Below are positions 4,953 to 5,504 of a stretch of DNA of 5,504 nt, in pieces. Where the stretch lies: contig JBOIEE010000039.1 of assembly GCA_050740975.1 (NCBI GenBank), positions 1 to 5,504 on the forward strand. Direction: 5' to 3'. Source of the stretch: JBOHHR01 sp050740975. GTDB taxonomy: Bacteria; Pseudomonadota; Gammaproteobacteria; JBOHHR01. The notes beneath the pieces were generated by a model. The model searched no databases. It was not told the DNA's origin and saw only the letters and a program-made list of their open reading frames with translations. Every line of letters begins with the position of its first letter. Positions within the stretch are counted from its first letter, which is position 1. A program made the position numbers and the translations under genes.

Positions 4953-5504
4953 TTAGGCCCTCTTCAACTCGGCGCCCTCAGGCACCAGACCCTCTTCCAG
5001 ATACCGCCATAACGCAATGAGCAACCGACGTGCTAAGGCCACGATCCCCACCCGACGCATCCGCGTACCCCCGCCGGCGAAACGCTCCCGAAACCATCGA
5101 CTCAGAGCCGAGTCAGGCTGATAACGCAGCCACAACCAAGCGAGCTCGATCACCATCGTACGGACCCGTCGATTCCCTGCTTGGCTCAATGCCTTGGTCT
5201 CTTCGGCTCTCACCGCTGGCATAGGGGGTCCCTGTCAAGCCCGCTGAAGACGCGAGCTCTCGCCGATTACGAAACCGCCGCCAGCCAAAAAACTCCATCA
5301 CCAGCACCCAGGCGCTGCTCGGGCCCATCGCGCGCAAGAGCATCAGCTGAGCCACTCCCTGTAAACTCTTGACGTCCGCTTGTTTGAGCCGTTCCGTCCG
5401 GGTCTTCTCCAGCAGACGCAGTTGCTCCTCAACCATCTTCAGACGGGTATATTCCCGCTCGAGCTCCCCCTTGAGCTCAGCGGGCAAAGGGCAGCCATCC
5501 CACA
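4953..5504 (-). pseudogene. IS110-family transposase, C-terminal half, frameshifted; 5' part outside window
   Basis: Two overlapping frames together give the C-terminal Transposase_20 (IS116/IS110/IS902) region. The first runs from the right edge to about 5188: a coiled-coil-like ELEREYTRLKMVEEQLRLLE, then LLRAMGPSSAWVLVMEFFGW, ELASSAGLTGTPYASGESRR and DQGI. The second, from 5186 to the stop at 4953, continues SQAGNRRVRTMVIELAWLWL and ends LVPEGAELKRA. The conserved Ser region of the serine-like active site and the GNRRVR block are intact but split by one extra G at 5187 (ATT-G-AGC). The N-terminal RuvC-like DEDD domain lies beyond the edge. IS110 transposases are not known to need frameshifting, so this is probably an inactivating insertion or a sequencing error. 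About 182 of some 350-400 residues are visible. The element's right end is not definable here because IS110 members lack terminal inverted repeats. Confidence 0.85.

Overview
The window looks like accessory or flux DNA from a proteobacterium, most likely gamma or beta. This rests on protein family resemblance only: a COG2907-type FAD protein, a DUF3734-type patatin next to a 3-hydroxybutyrate dehydrogenase remnant, a DUF3616 protein and an IS110 transposase. No rRNA, tRNA or marker gene is present to fix the taxon. Three genes appear intact where visible. They are separated by decayed genes and insertion-sequence debris, and base use shifts along the window.

Layout, left to right. 1-1024 (minus): most of a COG2907-type NAD/FAD-binding oxidoreductase, running off the left edge, with a TATAAT box and an unusual Shine-Dalgarno-less AAC-repeat leader at 1025-1069. 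1098-1316: what looks like the left end of a dead insertion sequence, with two 36-bp direct repeats, a hairpin that buries the GTG start with the Shine-Dalgarno in its loop, and a frameshifted, truncated integrase-type transposase N-terminus on the plus strand. 1354-1610 (minus): a 3-hydroxybutyrate dehydrogenase (SDR) pseudogene with its middle deleted. 1611-2729 (minus): a complete patatin-like phospholipase with an intact Ser-Asp dyad. 2726-2947 (minus): a cytochrome P450 N-terminal remnant whose stop overlaps the patatin start as ATGA. About 3068-3271 (plus): the C-terminal end of a decayed alpha/beta hydrolase. 3381-4481 (minus): a complete DUF3616 protein. 4591-4672: a 30-bp imperfect inverted repeat around a 22-bp spacer. 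4602-4904 (minus): an unassigned possible small membrane protein ORF. 4953-5504 (minus): the C-terminal half of an IS110-family transposase with a one-base frameshift, running off the right edge.

How the genes relate: the P450 remnant, patatin and dehydrogenase remnant share strand and order and look like a former operon, perhaps in lipid or polyhydroxybutyrate metabolism, of which only the patatin survives. The FAD oxidoreductase and the DUF3616 gene seem to be independent units. No complete new multi-gene system is visible. The least explained signals are the long hairpin at 4591-4672 and the start-codon hairpin at 1170-1197.
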